From contig CAZSWT010000019.1 in NCBI GenBank assembly GCA_964611035.1, positions 1 through 51,197 on the forward strand: a stretch of DNA of 51,197 bases, given 5' to 3'. Source of the DNA: B33-G16 sp964611035 (GTDB taxonomy: Bacteria > Desulfobacterota > DSM-4660 > Desulfatiglandales > B25-G16). The notes under the pieces are model-generated. The model saw only the letters and a list, made by a program, of their open reading frames with translations, did not search any database and was not told the origin of the DNA. Both the position numbers and the translations under genes were made by a program. This document shows positions 34,754 through 43,558 of the stretch, one piece after another (the first letter of the stretch is position 1; each line of letters starts with the position of its first letter).

Positions 34754-36085
34754 ATGTTTGAACTATTAACTGAAAAACTAAGCAGGACATTTAAAGAATT
34801 ACGGGGCCGGGGAAGGTTAAATGAAAAGAATATACAGGAGGCCTTAAAACAGATCCGCCTTGCCTTTCTTGAAGCTGATGTAAACTATAAGGTTGTCAAG
34901 AATTTCCTCGAAGAAATACGACAGCGCTCCCTGGGGAAGGACGTAATGGAGAGCCTTACCCCTGGGCAGCAGGTAATTAAGATAGTGCAGGAAGAGCTTA
35001 CAAAGCTGATGGGAGAGGGGAAAAGAGATCTGAATCTTAATGATAAAAAACCCCTTAGTCTCATGCTTGTTGGTCTTCAAGGTTCTGGAAAAACGACAAC
35101 AGCAGGGAAGCTGGCTAATTATATAAGAAAAAATGGGTACCATCCTTACTTGGTGCCGGTGGATACCCAAAGACCGGCTGCTATCGAACAGCTTTGGAAG
35201 ATAGGAGAGGAGATCAATATTCCGGTTTATCCTACAGATAGTAAAGATCGTGTTGAAGATATTTGTCTTAAAGCCAAGGAAGAAGCATCGAAGATTGGAT
35301 CTGATATTTTGGTTATAGACACAGCAGGAAGGCTTCATATTGACGAACAGCTCATGGAAGAACTTTTGAGAATCAAGGGGGTAATCCATCCTGCAGAGAG
35401 TCTTCTTGTAGCCGATGCCATGACAGGCCAGGATGCAGTGAATTTGGCTGTAAAATTTAATCAGGTTCTTGATATCACAGGGGTCATTTTATCAAAGATG
35501 GAAGGAGACGCAAGGGGTGGGGCAGCTCTTTCAGTAATGGCGGTAACGAACAAACCGATTAAATTCGTTGGCATAGGGGAGAGCATGGATGCACTGGAGC
35601 CTTTTTATCCGGATAGAATGTCTTCCAGGATTCTCGGAATGGGCGATGTTTTATCCTTGATTGATAAGGCACAGGCTGAATTTGATCAAAAGGAGGCCAT
35701 TAGAATTGCACGTAAGATCAAAAAGGAAGAATTTGATCTGGAGGATTTTAAAAAACAGCTTGTATATATTAAAAAGATGGGGTCACTGGAGCAGATTCTG
35801 GGAATGATACCAGGCATTGGAAAGATGATGAAGGCAGGAAGGTTGAACACCGATGAAAAGGAACTTGTAAGGGTAGAGGCGATCATTAACTCTATGACTC
35901 AGGAAGAGAGAAGAAATCACAGGATAATAAGTGGAAGTAGGCGAAAACGGATTGCTATGGGAAGTGGAACAAGAGTAGAAGATGTTAATCGGCTTCTTAA
36001 AAATTTTATTCAGACAAAAAACATGCTAAAAAAGTTTAGCCGAGGAGGTTTAAAGGGTTTGTCTTCACTGGCTGGCTTCAATTAA
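34754..36085 (+). CDS. ffh: Signal recognition particle protein Ffh
   Basis: SRP54/Ffh, the GTPase that binds signal sequences and 4.5S RNA and targets ribosomes to FtsY at the membrane. From ATG at 34754 the 443-residue product has the N domain (MFELLTEKLSRTF...), G1 GLQGSGKTTT, the DTQRPAA motif, G3 DTAGRLH, a TKMEGDARGG-like segment (LSKMEGDARGG), and a methionine-rich M domain ending with the SGSRRKR RNA-binding helix. The frame is open upstream to 34676, but that extension is repeat-derived. It opens the ribosome-maturation gene series that follows. Confidence 0.96.
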   Translation: MFELLTEKLSRTFKELRGRGRLNEKNIQEALKQIRLAFLEADVNYKVVKNFLEEIRQRSLGKDVMESLTPGQQVIKIVQEELTKLMGEGKRDLNLNDKKPLSLMLVGLQGSGKTTTAGKLANYIRKNGYHPYLVPVDTQRPAAIEQLWKIGEEINIPVYPTDSKDRVEDICLKAKEEASKIGSDILVIDTAGRLHIDEQLMEELLRIKGVIHPAESLLVADAMTGQDAVNLAVKFNQVLDITGVILSKMEGDARGGAALSVMAVTNKPIKFVGIGESMDALEPFYPDRMSSRILGMGDVLSLIDKAQAEFDQKEAIRIARKIKKEEFDLEDFKKQLVYIKKMGSLEQILGMIPGIGKMMKAGRLNTDEKELVRVEAIINSMTQEERRNHRIISGSRRKRIAMGSGTRVEDVNRLLKNFIQTKNMLKKFSRGGLKGLSSLAGFN

Positions 36086-36203
36086 AGCAACAGCCCAGTG
36101 ATAAAAGCTTGACAAATACATCAAATTTTAGGAAAAGGTTTTTCGTAAGGGGATTGGCAAATGTGCCGTATTATTTAATTTAAAGGGGGTGAGAATTTTC
36201 AAT

Positions 36204-36467
36204 ATGCCTGTACGATTAAGATTGACCAGGAAAGGGGCAAAGAAGAGACCTTTTTACCGTATCGTGGCTGCTGATTCAGAGGCACCAAGGGATGGTAGAT
36301 TCCTTGAGGTGTTAGGGTATTATGACCCACTCAAAGATCCGGCTCAAGTACAAATGGATGAAGACAAGGTGAGAAAGTGGATACAGAGAGGCGCTAAGGT
36401 TTCGGATACTGTAGGATCTCTTTTGCGGAAGAAGGGTGTACCCACAGTTCCTTCCCAAACGAGTTAA
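36204..36467 (+). CDS. rpsP: 30S ribosomal protein S16
   Basis: Ribosomal protein bS16, part of the 30S body. It is an 87-residue protein beginning MPVRLRLTRKGAKKRPFYRIV, the universal N-terminus. A GTG at 36189 gives five more residues (MRIFN) but no family member needs them. A GGGGGTG lies upstream, a little far for either start. It is the first gene of the conserved rpsP-khpA-rimM-trmD series. Confidence 0.97.
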   Translation: MPVRLRLTRKGAKKRPFYRIVAADSEAPRDGRFLEVLGYYDPLKDPAQVQMDEDKVRKWIQRGAKVSDTVGSLLRKKGVPTVPSQTS

Positions 36468-36508
36468 ATGGTGTTTAATGAGAATTTCAGATGGGGGAGA
36501 AAATGGAA

Positions 36509-36739
36509 ATGAAAGAGCTGATTGAATACATTGCAAAGGTCCTTGTTGATAATCCCGACGATGTAAGTGTAACTGAACTTGAAGGAAAACAGACCTCAGT
36601 GATTGAACTCAGAGTAGCCAAAGAAGATTTGGGCAAGGTAATTGGTAAGCAAGGAAGAACGGCCAGGGCGATGAGAACTATACTTGGTGCAGCATCGACC
36701 AAGTTGAAAAAAAGATCTGTCCTGGAGATCTTAGAGTAG
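36509..36739 (+). CDS. khpA: KH-domain RNA-binding protein KhpA
   Basis: A small RNA-binding protein of about 76 residues with one KH domain. The GxxG loop is seen in LGKVIGKQGRTARAMRTIL. KhpA-type proteins bind RNA with KhpB/Jag in many bacteria. The frame is open to ATG 36491, and ATG at 36503 is possible; ATG 36509 (MKELIEYIAK) is preferred because GGGGGAG lies ~9 bases before it. It ends one base before the TTG start of rimM. Confidence 0.92.
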   Translation: MKELIEYIAKVLVDNPDDVSVTELEGKQTSVIELRVAKEDLGKVIGKQGRTARAMRTILGAASTKLKKRSVLEILE

Positions 36740-37267
36740 TTGAGTCACATCGATCTTAGAGATCTAATTCTGATAGGACATGTTATCCGCCCCCATGGTA
36801 TAGCCGGTCTGCTAAGGATAGTTTCTTATGCTCAATCAAAAGAAACCTTCTTCCAGGCCGGTTCTGTATTTATGGACAGAGGCCATAATGAGTTTGAAGA
36901 GAGGAAGGTTATTGATATCAAACCTCATGGATCATCCTATCTATTGAGAGTATCGGATGTGAACTCAATTGAACAGGCAGAGGTCTTTAAGGCGGCGAAG
37001 ATATACATAAGGAAAGATTCTTTGATAAAAGAAGATGAGGATGAATTTTTCTATTATGAATTGTTAGGATTAGATGTATATTTGACAACAGGTCAATATC
37101 TTGGAGTAGTAAAGGAAATTTTTCCTACTGGAAGCAATGATGTGTATGTGGTTGAAGGTCAGGGGAAGGAATTTTTGATCCCGGCAATTCATCAGGTTAT
37201 CAAAGAGATAAACATAGCACAAAAAAGAATGGTTATTTCACCTATAAAAGGCTTGTTAGATCTTTGA
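36740..37267 (+). CDS. rimM: 16S rRNA processing protein RimM
   Basis: Ribosome maturation factor for the 30S head, which binds uS19. The 175-residue protein starts with IGHVIRPHGIAGLLRIVSY, the RimM barrel, and has the PRC-barrel second half (YYELLGLDVYLTTGQYLGVV...IPAIHQVIKEINI). The start is TTG at 36740, directly after the khpA stop; no ATG is near the conserved start. The stop overlaps the trmD ATG (TGATG). Confidence 0.95.
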   Translation: MSHIDLRDLILIGHVIRPHGIAGLLRIVSYAQSKETFFQAGSVFMDRGHNEFEERKVIDIKPHGSSYLLRVSDVNSIEQAEVFKAAKIYIRKDSLIKEDEDEFFYYELLGLDVYLTTGQYLGVVKEIFPTGSNDVYVVEGQGKEFLIPAIHQVIKEINIAQKRMVISPIKGLLDL

Positions 37268-37995
37268 TGAGATTTGATATTCTTTCAATATTTCCGGAAA
37301 TGTTTCCTTTCCTCATTGATTATGGAATTGTTGGGCGAGCAGTAGAAAGGGGAAAGCTAAAGATAAATGTGGTGAATATAAGGGATTTTGCTGAGGGGCC
37401 ACATTTGATGACTGATGATAGGCCATTTGGAGGCGGAGATGGTATGGTTATGAAACCGGAGCCGATTTTTCGGACCCTGGAATCGATTCCCAAGTTAAAG
37501 GGGAAGAGAAAAGTTGTTCTGCTCACACCTCAAGGCCAGCTTTTTGATCAGTCAATAGCTCTGAGTTTATCTAAGCTCCAGCAGATTATTTTAGTGTGTG
37601 GACGATACGAGGGCGTTGATGAGAGAGTAAGATCCAGGTATGTGGATATGGAGATATCTATTGGCGATTACATCTTGACTGGAGGTGAATTACCAGCCAT
37701 GATCATTGTGGAAGCTGTGAGCCGATTGATTCCGGGTATATTGGGTGGTGAAAGATCTAATCTCGAGGAATCCTTTGAGGATTGCCTATTGGAGTATCCA
37801 CAATATACAAGGCCTCGAGTCTTTAAAGGGGATGAGGTGCCACCTGTTCTATTATCAGGCGATCATAAAAAAATTAGGCTTTGGAGAAGAGCACAGTCAA
37901 TAAAAAGGACATTGGAGAAGAGGCCAGATTTGCTGGAAAGGGCCAATCTTAGCGAGATAGATAAATCTATACTGGAAGAGGTAAAACAAAGATAA
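37267..37995 (+). CDS. trmD: tRNA (guanine-N1-)-methyltransferase TrmD
   Basis: SPOUT-class methyltransferase that makes m1G37 in tRNA and prevents frameshifting. The 242-residue product starts MRFDILSIFPEMF, with the SAM-binding knot including LVCGRYEGVDERV and SIGDYILTGGELPA, and the C-terminal tRNA-binding domain. ATG at 37267 overlaps the rimM stop; a TTG three bases earlier is unlikely. The gene is followed by a 704-base non-coding block of nested repeats, which splits it from its usual downstream partners. Confidence 0.97.
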   Translation: MRFDILSIFPEMFPFLIDYGIVGRAVERGKLKINVVNIRDFAEGPHLMTDDRPFGGGDGMVMKPEPIFRTLESIPKLKGKRKVVLLTPQGQLFDQSIALSLSKLQQIILVCGRYEGVDERVRSRYVDMEISIGDYILTGGELPAMIIVEAVSRLIPGILGGERSNLEESFEDCLLEYPQYTRPRVFKGDEVPPVLLSGDHKKIRLWRRAQSIKRTLEKRPDLLERANLSEIDKSILEEVKQR

Positions 37996-38149
37996 CCGTT
38001 CACCGTTCAAAGTTCACCGTTCAATGCCTGCCCGCCGGACGGCAGGCGGGGTTTAAGGACAATTCAACAAGCAATTTCATAATAATATTTTGAACCTCTG
38101 AGAGCTTATGGTTAAACAAAGAAGCCCTAATTTGCTCATAACTTTGGTT

Positions 38150-38494
38150 GTATCTGCTCAATAATTTAAGGAAGGGCATGGGTGTCTTTTTTTGTTATGC
38201 CCTTCTAACATGGCGCCTTGCTATGTCGTTTCGAAATTGGGTAATAGCAACTTAACCTTATAGTTATATGATCTGTCTATATTACCCAATTTTGAAACGA
38301 CAACTAATCTGAGTTATATTTAAGGCCCGCCCTGGCGCGAATTAGCTGGAATATTTTATAATCGCTTTATTATTTCTTAGGCCAATTCTAACTAATGGTG
38401 CACTACTAGCCAGGTCTGGGCCAGGGGCATAAGCAAAAAAAGATACCCATGCCCTAAAGAAGCAGTAAATTTCCACAGGATTTTGAGCAATTAC
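38150..38494 (+). mobile_element. Quasi-palindromic repeat, copy B, interrupted
   Basis: The reverse complement of copy A (28859-29103), over 90 % alike by eye, with both ends preserved (GTATCTGCTCAATAA at the left, TTGAGCAATTAC at the right). Between TTTAAGG and GCATAAGC it carries a 101-base insert absent from A. The two copies face each other 9 kb apart. Confidence 0.8.
38326..38426 (-). repeat. ~100-bp repeat element, copy 2, nested
   Basis: On the minus strand it begins CCCTGGCCCAGACCTGG and ends CCAGGGCGGG, as copy 1 at 9764-9863 does, with the same length within one base and a divergent AT-rich centre. It interrupts copy B exactly at a point where copy A is continuous. No flanking duplication longer than three bases is visible here, unlike at copy 1. 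Confidence 0.65.
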
Positions 38495-38699
38495 CTTTGG
38501 TTTGAAAAGACAAATTCAGGATAAGGTCATGTTTTATCTATGCACAATGTTGATGAAATAGAACGAAAAGTATTTCCTGTTGCTACGTTAACAGCGCAGG
38601 AAAGCCCAGCATATAGGCAAAAAGGTAACCCTGAACCTTGAACCCGAAACCTGTGAATGAATACCATATTTTTAACGTATCCAATAAAACTGGATAATT

Positions 38700-39266
38700 A
38701 TGTCCCTTTATATTGGGCTATTGCATTATCCTGTGTATAACAGGAGGGGGGAGATTATTGTTTCGGCAATAACCAACTTAGATCTCCATGATCTGGCGAG
38801 ATTGGCAAAGACTTATGGAGTCAAGAAATTCTATGTTATTAATCCCCTTACAGACCAGCAAGATCTGGCCAAAAGTATTTGCCGACATTGGATAAGTGGC
38901 CATGGAGCTGACTATAATAAAGATAGACGAGAGGCAATGTCTTTGATTTCAATTGTTTCAACGCTTGAGGAATCTTTAAAAAAGATTCAAGAAATAGAAG
39001 GCGAAATGCCGACGTTAATTGCCACTGATGCAGGGAAAGGCAATAGACAAAGCGTTACCTATACATTGGCACGGGAGATAGTTGCCTCCAGGGGGGCGGT
39101 AATGATTTTATTTGGTACAGCATGGGGTATAGCGAAAGAACTTATTAGGAAAGTAGACTATCTTTTAGAGCCTATTTTTGGTATATCTCATTACAATCAC
39201 CTCTCAGTGAGGACAGCTGCCGCAATAACCTTGGATCGTTTGTTTTCCAAGTTTGCAACGCAGTAA
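38700..39266 (+). CDS. SPOUT-type RNA methyltransferase family protein (PF09936 type)
   Basis: A 188-residue protein of the Methyltrn_RNA_4-type family, found next to trmD and rplS in many Desulfobacterota. The N-terminus reads LYIGLLHYPVYNRRG, and the C-terminal half holds a SPOUT-like knot with LFGTAWGIAKEL and the GISHYNHLSVRTAAAI segment. It probably methylates tRNA or rRNA with SAM; the site is unknown. ATG at 38700 lies at the edge of the repeat nest. It is followed by rplS after 36 bases. Confidence 0.85.
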   Translation: MSLYIGLLHYPVYNRRGEIIVSAITNLDLHDLARLAKTYGVKKFYVINPLTDQQDLAKSICRHWISGHGADYNKDRREAMSLISIVSTLEESLKKIQEIEGEMPTLIATDAGKGNRQSVTYTLAREIVASRGAVMILFGTAWGIAKELIRKVDYLLEPIFGISHYNHLSVRTAAAITLDRLFSKFATQ

Positions 39267-39302
39267 AGAGACAGCTAATTTGAAGCAAAGGAGAATAGTG
39301 TG

Positions 39303-39647
39303 ATGAACGCGATTGAGATGCTTGAAAAAGAACAAATGAGAATAGATCTTCCTCCATTTAGTCCTGGCGATAAAGTAAGGGTGTATAGTCGAATTAAAGA
39401 GGGTGACAAAGAGCGAATCCAGGTTTTTGAGGGAGTGGTTATTAGGAAAAGAAAAGGCAACACAGGGGCTACTTTTACTGTGCGGAAGATCTCTTACGGT
39501 GTTGGTGTGGAGAAAATTTTTCCTTTTCATTCCCCAACAATAGATAAAATAAAGGTAATTTCTAAGGGCAAGGTGAGGAGGGCAAGACTCTACTATTTAC
39601 GCAAATTGAGGGGTAAGGCAGCCAGGCTCAAGGAAAAAACCACTTGA
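39303..39647 (+). CDS. rplS: 50S ribosomal protein L19
   Basis: Ribosomal protein bL19 at the 30S-50S interface. The 114-residue product has the typical PPFSPGDKVRVYSRIKEG and RIQVFEGVVIRKR segments and the basic C-terminus RRARLYYLRKLRGKAARLKE. ATG at 39303 is preceded by AAGGAG. The GTG three bases earlier is in frame but unneeded. The stop overlaps the rnhB start. Confidence 0.97.
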   Translation: MNAIEMLEKEQMRIDLPPFSPGDKVRVYSRIKEGDKERIQVFEGVVIRKRKGNTGATFTVRKISYGVGVEKIFPFHSPTIDKIKVISKGKVRRARLYYLRKLRGKAARLKEKTT

Positions 39648-40252
39648 TGCGCCTGCATAAGGATAACCAGTTCTATGAATTCCAGGCCAGACTTACAGGA
39701 TACTCTTTTGTGGCTGGCATAGATGAAGCAGGGCGTGGCCCATTGGCTGGCCCTGTAGTAGCGTCTGCTGTGATTTTACCTGAAGATATTTCATTGCCTG
39801 GGGTGAGGGATTCTAAAAAAATGTCTGAGAGGGCGCGCGAGGAGGCCTTTTCCCTCATTGAAAGCAAGGCTATAGGTTTCTCCTTAGCCGTGGTAAGCTC
39901 ACAAGAGATTGATAAAGTAAATATTCTTCAGGCCACTCGAAAGGCTATGAAAGAAGCCGCTTTAACGCTTGATCCCCAGCCTGATTATTTATTAATTGAT
40001 GGTATATCTCCTGTTGACCTTCCTATTCATCACCGGTGTATCGTAAAAGGAGACGATCTCTCTTTATCTATATCAGCAGCCTCTGTTCTCGCTAAAGTGT
40101 ATCGTGATAGGATTATGTGTCAATACCATATTTTATATCCGCACTATGGGTTTTCTTCAAACAAAGGGTATGGGACACCTGGTCACATAAAAGCCATAAC
40201 GAGATTTGGTCCCTGCCATATTCATAGATTAACCTTTAAAGGTGTTCTTTAG
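39647..40252 (+). CDS. rnhB: Ribonuclease HII
   Basis: Removes ribonucleotides from RNA-DNA hybrids. The 201-residue product has the first catalytic Asp-Glu pair in AGIDEAGRGPLAGPVV, Asp in LIDG, and Asp in SAASVLAKVYRDR; the GYGTPGH motif is also present. ATG at 39647 overlaps the rplS stop (TTGATG). The stop TAG shares a base with the GTG start of the next gene, so rplS, rnhB and the yraN-like gene form one tight operon. Confidence 0.96.
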   Translation: MRLHKDNQFYEFQARLTGYSFVAGIDEAGRGPLAGPVVASAVILPEDISLPGVRDSKKMSERAREEAFSLIESKAIGFSLAVVSSQEIDKVNILQATRKAMKEAALTLDPQPDYLLIDGISPVDLPIHHRCIVKGDDLSLSISAASVLAKVYRDRIMCQYHILYPHYGFSSNKGYGTPGHIKAITRFGPCHIHRLTFKGVL

Positions 40253-40620
40253 TGACAAAAGAAAGGATTGCCCTTGGAAGGTTTGGCGAGGACCTGGCAC
40301 GGGAAAGATTAAAAGATTGTGGATATAGGATTCTTACAACAAATTATAGATGCCCTTTAGGTGAGATCGATGTAATCGCGAGAGATGGTGATGTGTTAGT
40401 GTTTGTAGAGATAAAAACACGCAAAAATAAATCTCTGGGTCTGGTTAAAGAAACAGTTAATATCAGGAAACAACGCCAAATTTCAAAGGTAGCTCTGGCA
40501 TATATGAAATCTCACAACCTTTGGGGAAGTAAGGCGAGATTTGATGTGATTGCGGTAGGATTACTCGATGGGAAAAAAGAAATTGAGATTATAAAAAATG
40601 CATTTGAATTGGCTTACTGA
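40252..40620 (+). CDS. YraN/UPF0102 family nuclease-like protein
   Basis: A 122-residue protein of the restriction-endonuclease-like fold, typical partner of rnhB. The core is GEDLARERLKDCGYRILTTNYRCPLGEIDVIARDGDVLVFVEIKTR, in which E-x-D and E-x-K resemble the metal-binding site of Holliday-junction resolvase-like enzymes. The start is GTG at 40252, overlapping the rnhB stop by one base. A role in DNA processing is inferred. Confidence 0.92.
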   Translation: MTKERIALGRFGEDLARERLKDCGYRILTTNYRCPLGEIDVIARDGDVLVFVEIKTRKNKSLGLVKETVNIRKQRQISKVALAYMKSHNLWGSKARFDVIAVGLLDGKKEIEIIKNAFELAY

Positions 40621-40703
40621 GCAATGAATTCTGAATTCAGGAATTTAGGAATTCCTCAATTTGCAATCCCTTAATCCCTCAATTCGCAATCAATATATCA
40701 ATA

Positions 40704-41435
40704 ATGATTCCCGATAAAGGCACACATGAATTACATCAAGGTAAAATCTATATTGTTTCTACTCCAATAGGTAACTTGGAGGATATTACCCTAAGGGCTC
40801 TAAAAGTATTAAAAGACGTGGGATTAATCGCGGCTGAAAGCAGAGAACACACAAGAAAGCTCTGCACATATTACACGATTAAAACACCTATCACTACCTA
40901 TAATAGTCACAATCAACATTATAAAGGACGCGTACTTCTTGAGAAAGTAAAGTCAGGGCTTGATATTGCTCTGGTGAGTGATGCAGGAACACCTGGCTTG
41001 TCTGATCCTGGTTCCAGGTTAGTGAGAGAGGCTATAGATAATCATATACGATTAGTGCCGATTCCAGGTGTTTCAGCTTCTTTGGCAGCACTTTCCGTTT
41101 CTGGATTACCTACTGATAGATTTATCTTTGTTGGTTTTCTGTCAAATAAGAAAGGAAGACGAAGAAAGGAACTTGAAGGTCTAAAGAGGGAGGTGCGAAC
41201 TATAATTTTTTTTGAATCTCCCCATCGACTAATAAAGATGCTTACAGATATGTATGAGATTTTGGGTGATAGAGATATTGTGCTGGCCAAAGAAATGACA
41301 AAGATTTTTGAAGAGGTGAAAAAGGGGTCAGTCAGTAAAATATTATCCTCTCTCGAGGATGAGAGGGTGAGGGGTGAATATACTATTATTGTAGAAGGAG
41401 CAAAAGAGAAATCTGCCTCTATTATTGACAATTAA
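40704..41435 (+). CDS. rsmI: 16S rRNA 2'-O-ribose C1402 methyltransferase RsmI
   Basis: Tetrapyrrole-methylase-fold enzyme that modifies C1402 of 16S rRNA in the decoding centre. The 243-residue product shows IYIVSTPIGNLEDITLRALKVL, the SREHTRKLC segment and SDAGTPGLSDPG, with PIPGVSA in the SAM loop. It is about 40 residues shorter than the Escherichia coli enzyme, ending after the methylase domain. ATG at 40704 follows an AT-rich spacer with repeated GAATT units; a ribosome site is weak. Confidence 0.93.
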   Translation: MIPDKGTHELHQGKIYIVSTPIGNLEDITLRALKVLKDVGLIAAESREHTRKLCTYYTIKTPITTYNSHNQHYKGRVLLEKVKSGLDIALVSDAGTPGLSDPGSRLVREAIDNHIRLVPIPGVSASLAALSVSGLPTDRFIFVGFLSNKKGRRRKELEGLKREVRTIIFFESPHRLIKMLTDMYEILGDRDIVLAKEMTKIFEEVKKGSVSKILSSLEDERVRGEYTIIVEGAKEKSASIIDN

Positions 41436-41462
41436 TAATTACCTGACTAAATTTAAAAAATC

Positions 41463-43547
41463 ATGGAAGAGATACGATTGCTAAAAGTAATAAATGAGCT
41501 TGGAATACATGCCCATGCAGCTGGTCAGATAGTAGAGCTGGCTGGTAAATATAGGGCAAAATTATTTTTACAAAAGGATTCTCAAGAGGTGGGTGGTTCA
41601 AGCATTTTATCAATTCTTTCGCTTGCGTGCCCCAAAGGGAGTGAAGTGAGAGCCAGAATAGTTGGAGCTGATGCCAAGAAATTCATGGGTGAGCTCGAAA
41701 GGCTTTTTAAAAATAAATTTGGAGAGACCGAAACAGGACACTATCGACCGAGAAAAAAGAGAGTGAAAATGAGAGGGTTTCCTGTTTCTCCTGGTATTAC
41801 CATTGGAAAAGCACATCATTTAGACAGATCGAGGACGACGATTGTTTATAGTAAATTGATTAACAAGAAAGAGGTGGAAAGAGAAATTGATCGTTTTAAA
41901 CATGCTGTGGACATGGCAAAGGAACAGATCCAAAAGTTTAAATCCAATATTCCGGAACAGGTAAAGGGATATGCCTTTGTCCTGGATACTCACTTGATGA
42001 TTCTGGATGACAGTCTGATTTTTGATTCGACCATACAAAGAATCCAAAGGGAGAAGGTTAATGCCGGGTGGGCGTTAAAAAAATCAGTAAGTACTATCCA
42101 CCAGCTTTTTAAAAAGGTTGAAGATGAATACATTGGTCGCAGGATGGACGATGTAGATAGTGTAAGTGAAAGAGTATTAAATAATTTAACCGGAGTTGAC
42201 CCGGATAGCCTTACAGAGATTCAAAAAGAGGTTATCATTGTAGCCCATGTTCTTTCGCCCTGTGATATTGTGGAGATCAATGTTAAACATGTAATGGGTA
42301 TTTTGACAGATGTTGGAGGTCGAACATCACATATGGCCATCATGTCTGAAGCCCTTGAGATACCGGTAGTTGTTGGATTGGAAAGCGCTACCGATATAAT
42401 CGTGGATGGCGATCTTCTGATCGTTGATGGAAATACAGGCGATATTATTATTAATCCTGATCCTGATACCATTATTACATATGAAGACAAGAAAAAACAG
42501 TATTATAGGTATAAATCTGCCATTGATAGGGTCAGACATCTGCCTGCTGAGACCTCGGATGGACATAAGATAACAATCAAAGCAAACATTGAATTTTTAG
42601 GAGAGACAAAGGCGGCAATTGAGAATGGTGCCGAAGGCATAGGTCTCTATAGGACAGAATACCTGTACATGATTAAGAATCATTTTCCAGATGAACAGAC
42701 CCTTTTTGATGACTATAGCCAGATTGCGAAAATGGTAGCACCTAATCCAGTTACCATAAGAACTCTTGACATCGCAAGTGATAAGATGATGGCATCAGAT
42801 TCATATATGGAGACGAGCAGAGAGGATAATCCTGCTCTTGGTCTTCAGTCTATTCGGTTTTGTCTAACTGAGCGAAATGTGTTTAAAACCCAGTTAAGGG
42901 CCATATTACGGGCCAGTGTATATGGTAATTTCAGATTAATGTTCCCCATGATATCAGGTTTGGGGCAATTCCTGGAGGCAAAGAGGGTTTTAAAGAGTGT
43001 TATGCGCTCGCTTGATAGAGAGGGAATTGAATATAATAGAGACATACCTATCGGGATTTTGATTGAGATCCCTTCTGCAACATCGATTGCAGATATTCTT
43101 GCAAAGCATGCTGATTTTTTTTCTATAGGAACGAATGATCTGATTCAATACGCATTAGCAATAGATAGAGACAATGAACATGTTGCCCATCTCTATGAAC
43201 CTTTTCATCCAGCTGTTTTGAGAATGATACACCAGGTGGTCGAGGCAGGCAATAATGAGGGGGTTGATGTATCTCTGTGTGGTGAAATAGCCGGTGATCC
43301 TCTTGCTATTTTAATACTCCTTTCTTTGGGATTAGAGGAATTTAGTATGAATATCGGCTCTATCCCGCTGATCAAGAAAATGATTCGAATGTTACAATTA
43401 GGGGAGGTGAGGGATAATTTTAAGGGCATATTGAACTTACCTACCAGCAAAAAGGTTGAGAGTTTTGTTTTAAAGAAAGCACAGTCTCTTCTTCCCGATA
43501 TGTTTAAGGACGATGTTTTTAGATATCGGACAACAGGTGTCGGATAG
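41463..43547 (+). CDS. HPr-Enzyme I fusion protein of a phosphotransferase system
   Basis: A 694-residue fusion. Residues 1-90 are an HPr domain with the phospho-histidine His16 in NELGIHAHAA; the usual Arg and Pro after it are His and Ala. Residues ~105-680 are Enzyme I, with phospho-His290 in GGRTSHMA, PEP-binding Arg in IRTLDIASDK, the active-site Cys606 in LCGEIAGD, and TNDLIQYALAIDRDN. The usual NPxLGxRxIR loop reads NPALGLQSIR, so one conserved Arg is Gln. No sugar permease genes are near; a regulatory phosphorelay is likelier than sugar uptake. It stands 27 bases after rsmI and 11 bases before smpB. Confidence 0.88.
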   Translation: MEEIRLLKVINELGIHAHAAGQIVELAGKYRAKLFLQKDSQEVGGSSILSILSLACPKGSEVRARIVGADAKKFMGELERLFKNKFGETETGHYRPRKKRVKMRGFPVSPGITIGKAHHLDRSRTTIVYSKLINKKEVEREIDRFKHAVDMAKEQIQKFKSNIPEQVKGYAFVLDTHLMILDDSLIFDSTIQRIQREKVNAGWALKKSVSTIHQLFKKVEDEYIGRRMDDVDSVSERVLNNLTGVDPDSLTEIQKEVIIVAHVLSPCDIVEINVKHVMGILTDVGGRTSHMAIMSEALEIPVVVGLESATDIIVDGDLLIVDGNTGDIIINPDPDTIITYEDKKKQYYRYKSAIDRVRHLPAETSDGHKITIKANIEFLGETKAAIENGAEGIGLYRTEYLYMIKNHFPDEQTLFDDYSQIAKMVAPNPVTIRTLDIASDKMMASDSYMETSREDNPALGLQSIRFCLTERNVFKTQLRAILRASVYGNFRLMFPMISGLGQFLEAKRVLKSVMRSLDREGIEYNRDIPIGILIEIPSATSIADILAKHADFFSIGTNDLIQYALAIDRDNEHVAHLYEPFHPAVLRMIHQVVEAGNNEGVDVSLCGEIAGDPLAILILLSLGLEEFSMNIGSIPLIKKMIRMLQLGEVRDNFKGILNLPTSKKVESFVLKKAQSLLPDMFKDDVFRYRTTGVG

Positions 43548-43558
43548 GCAGGTGATAA

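Larger units (their letters stand above)
37994..38660. repeat. Repeat nest between trmD and the RNA methyltransferase gene (GTTCA locus 3)
   Basis: The 704-base gap is built of nested repeats. GTTCA-type arms stand at both sides (37994-38025 and 38625-38660). Inside lie a GC-rich palindrome CCTGCCCGCCGGACGGCAGG (~38027-38046), the 245-bp element copy B (38150-38494) and, within that, the ~100-base element copy 2 (38326-38426). No gene is visible. Confidence 0.65.
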
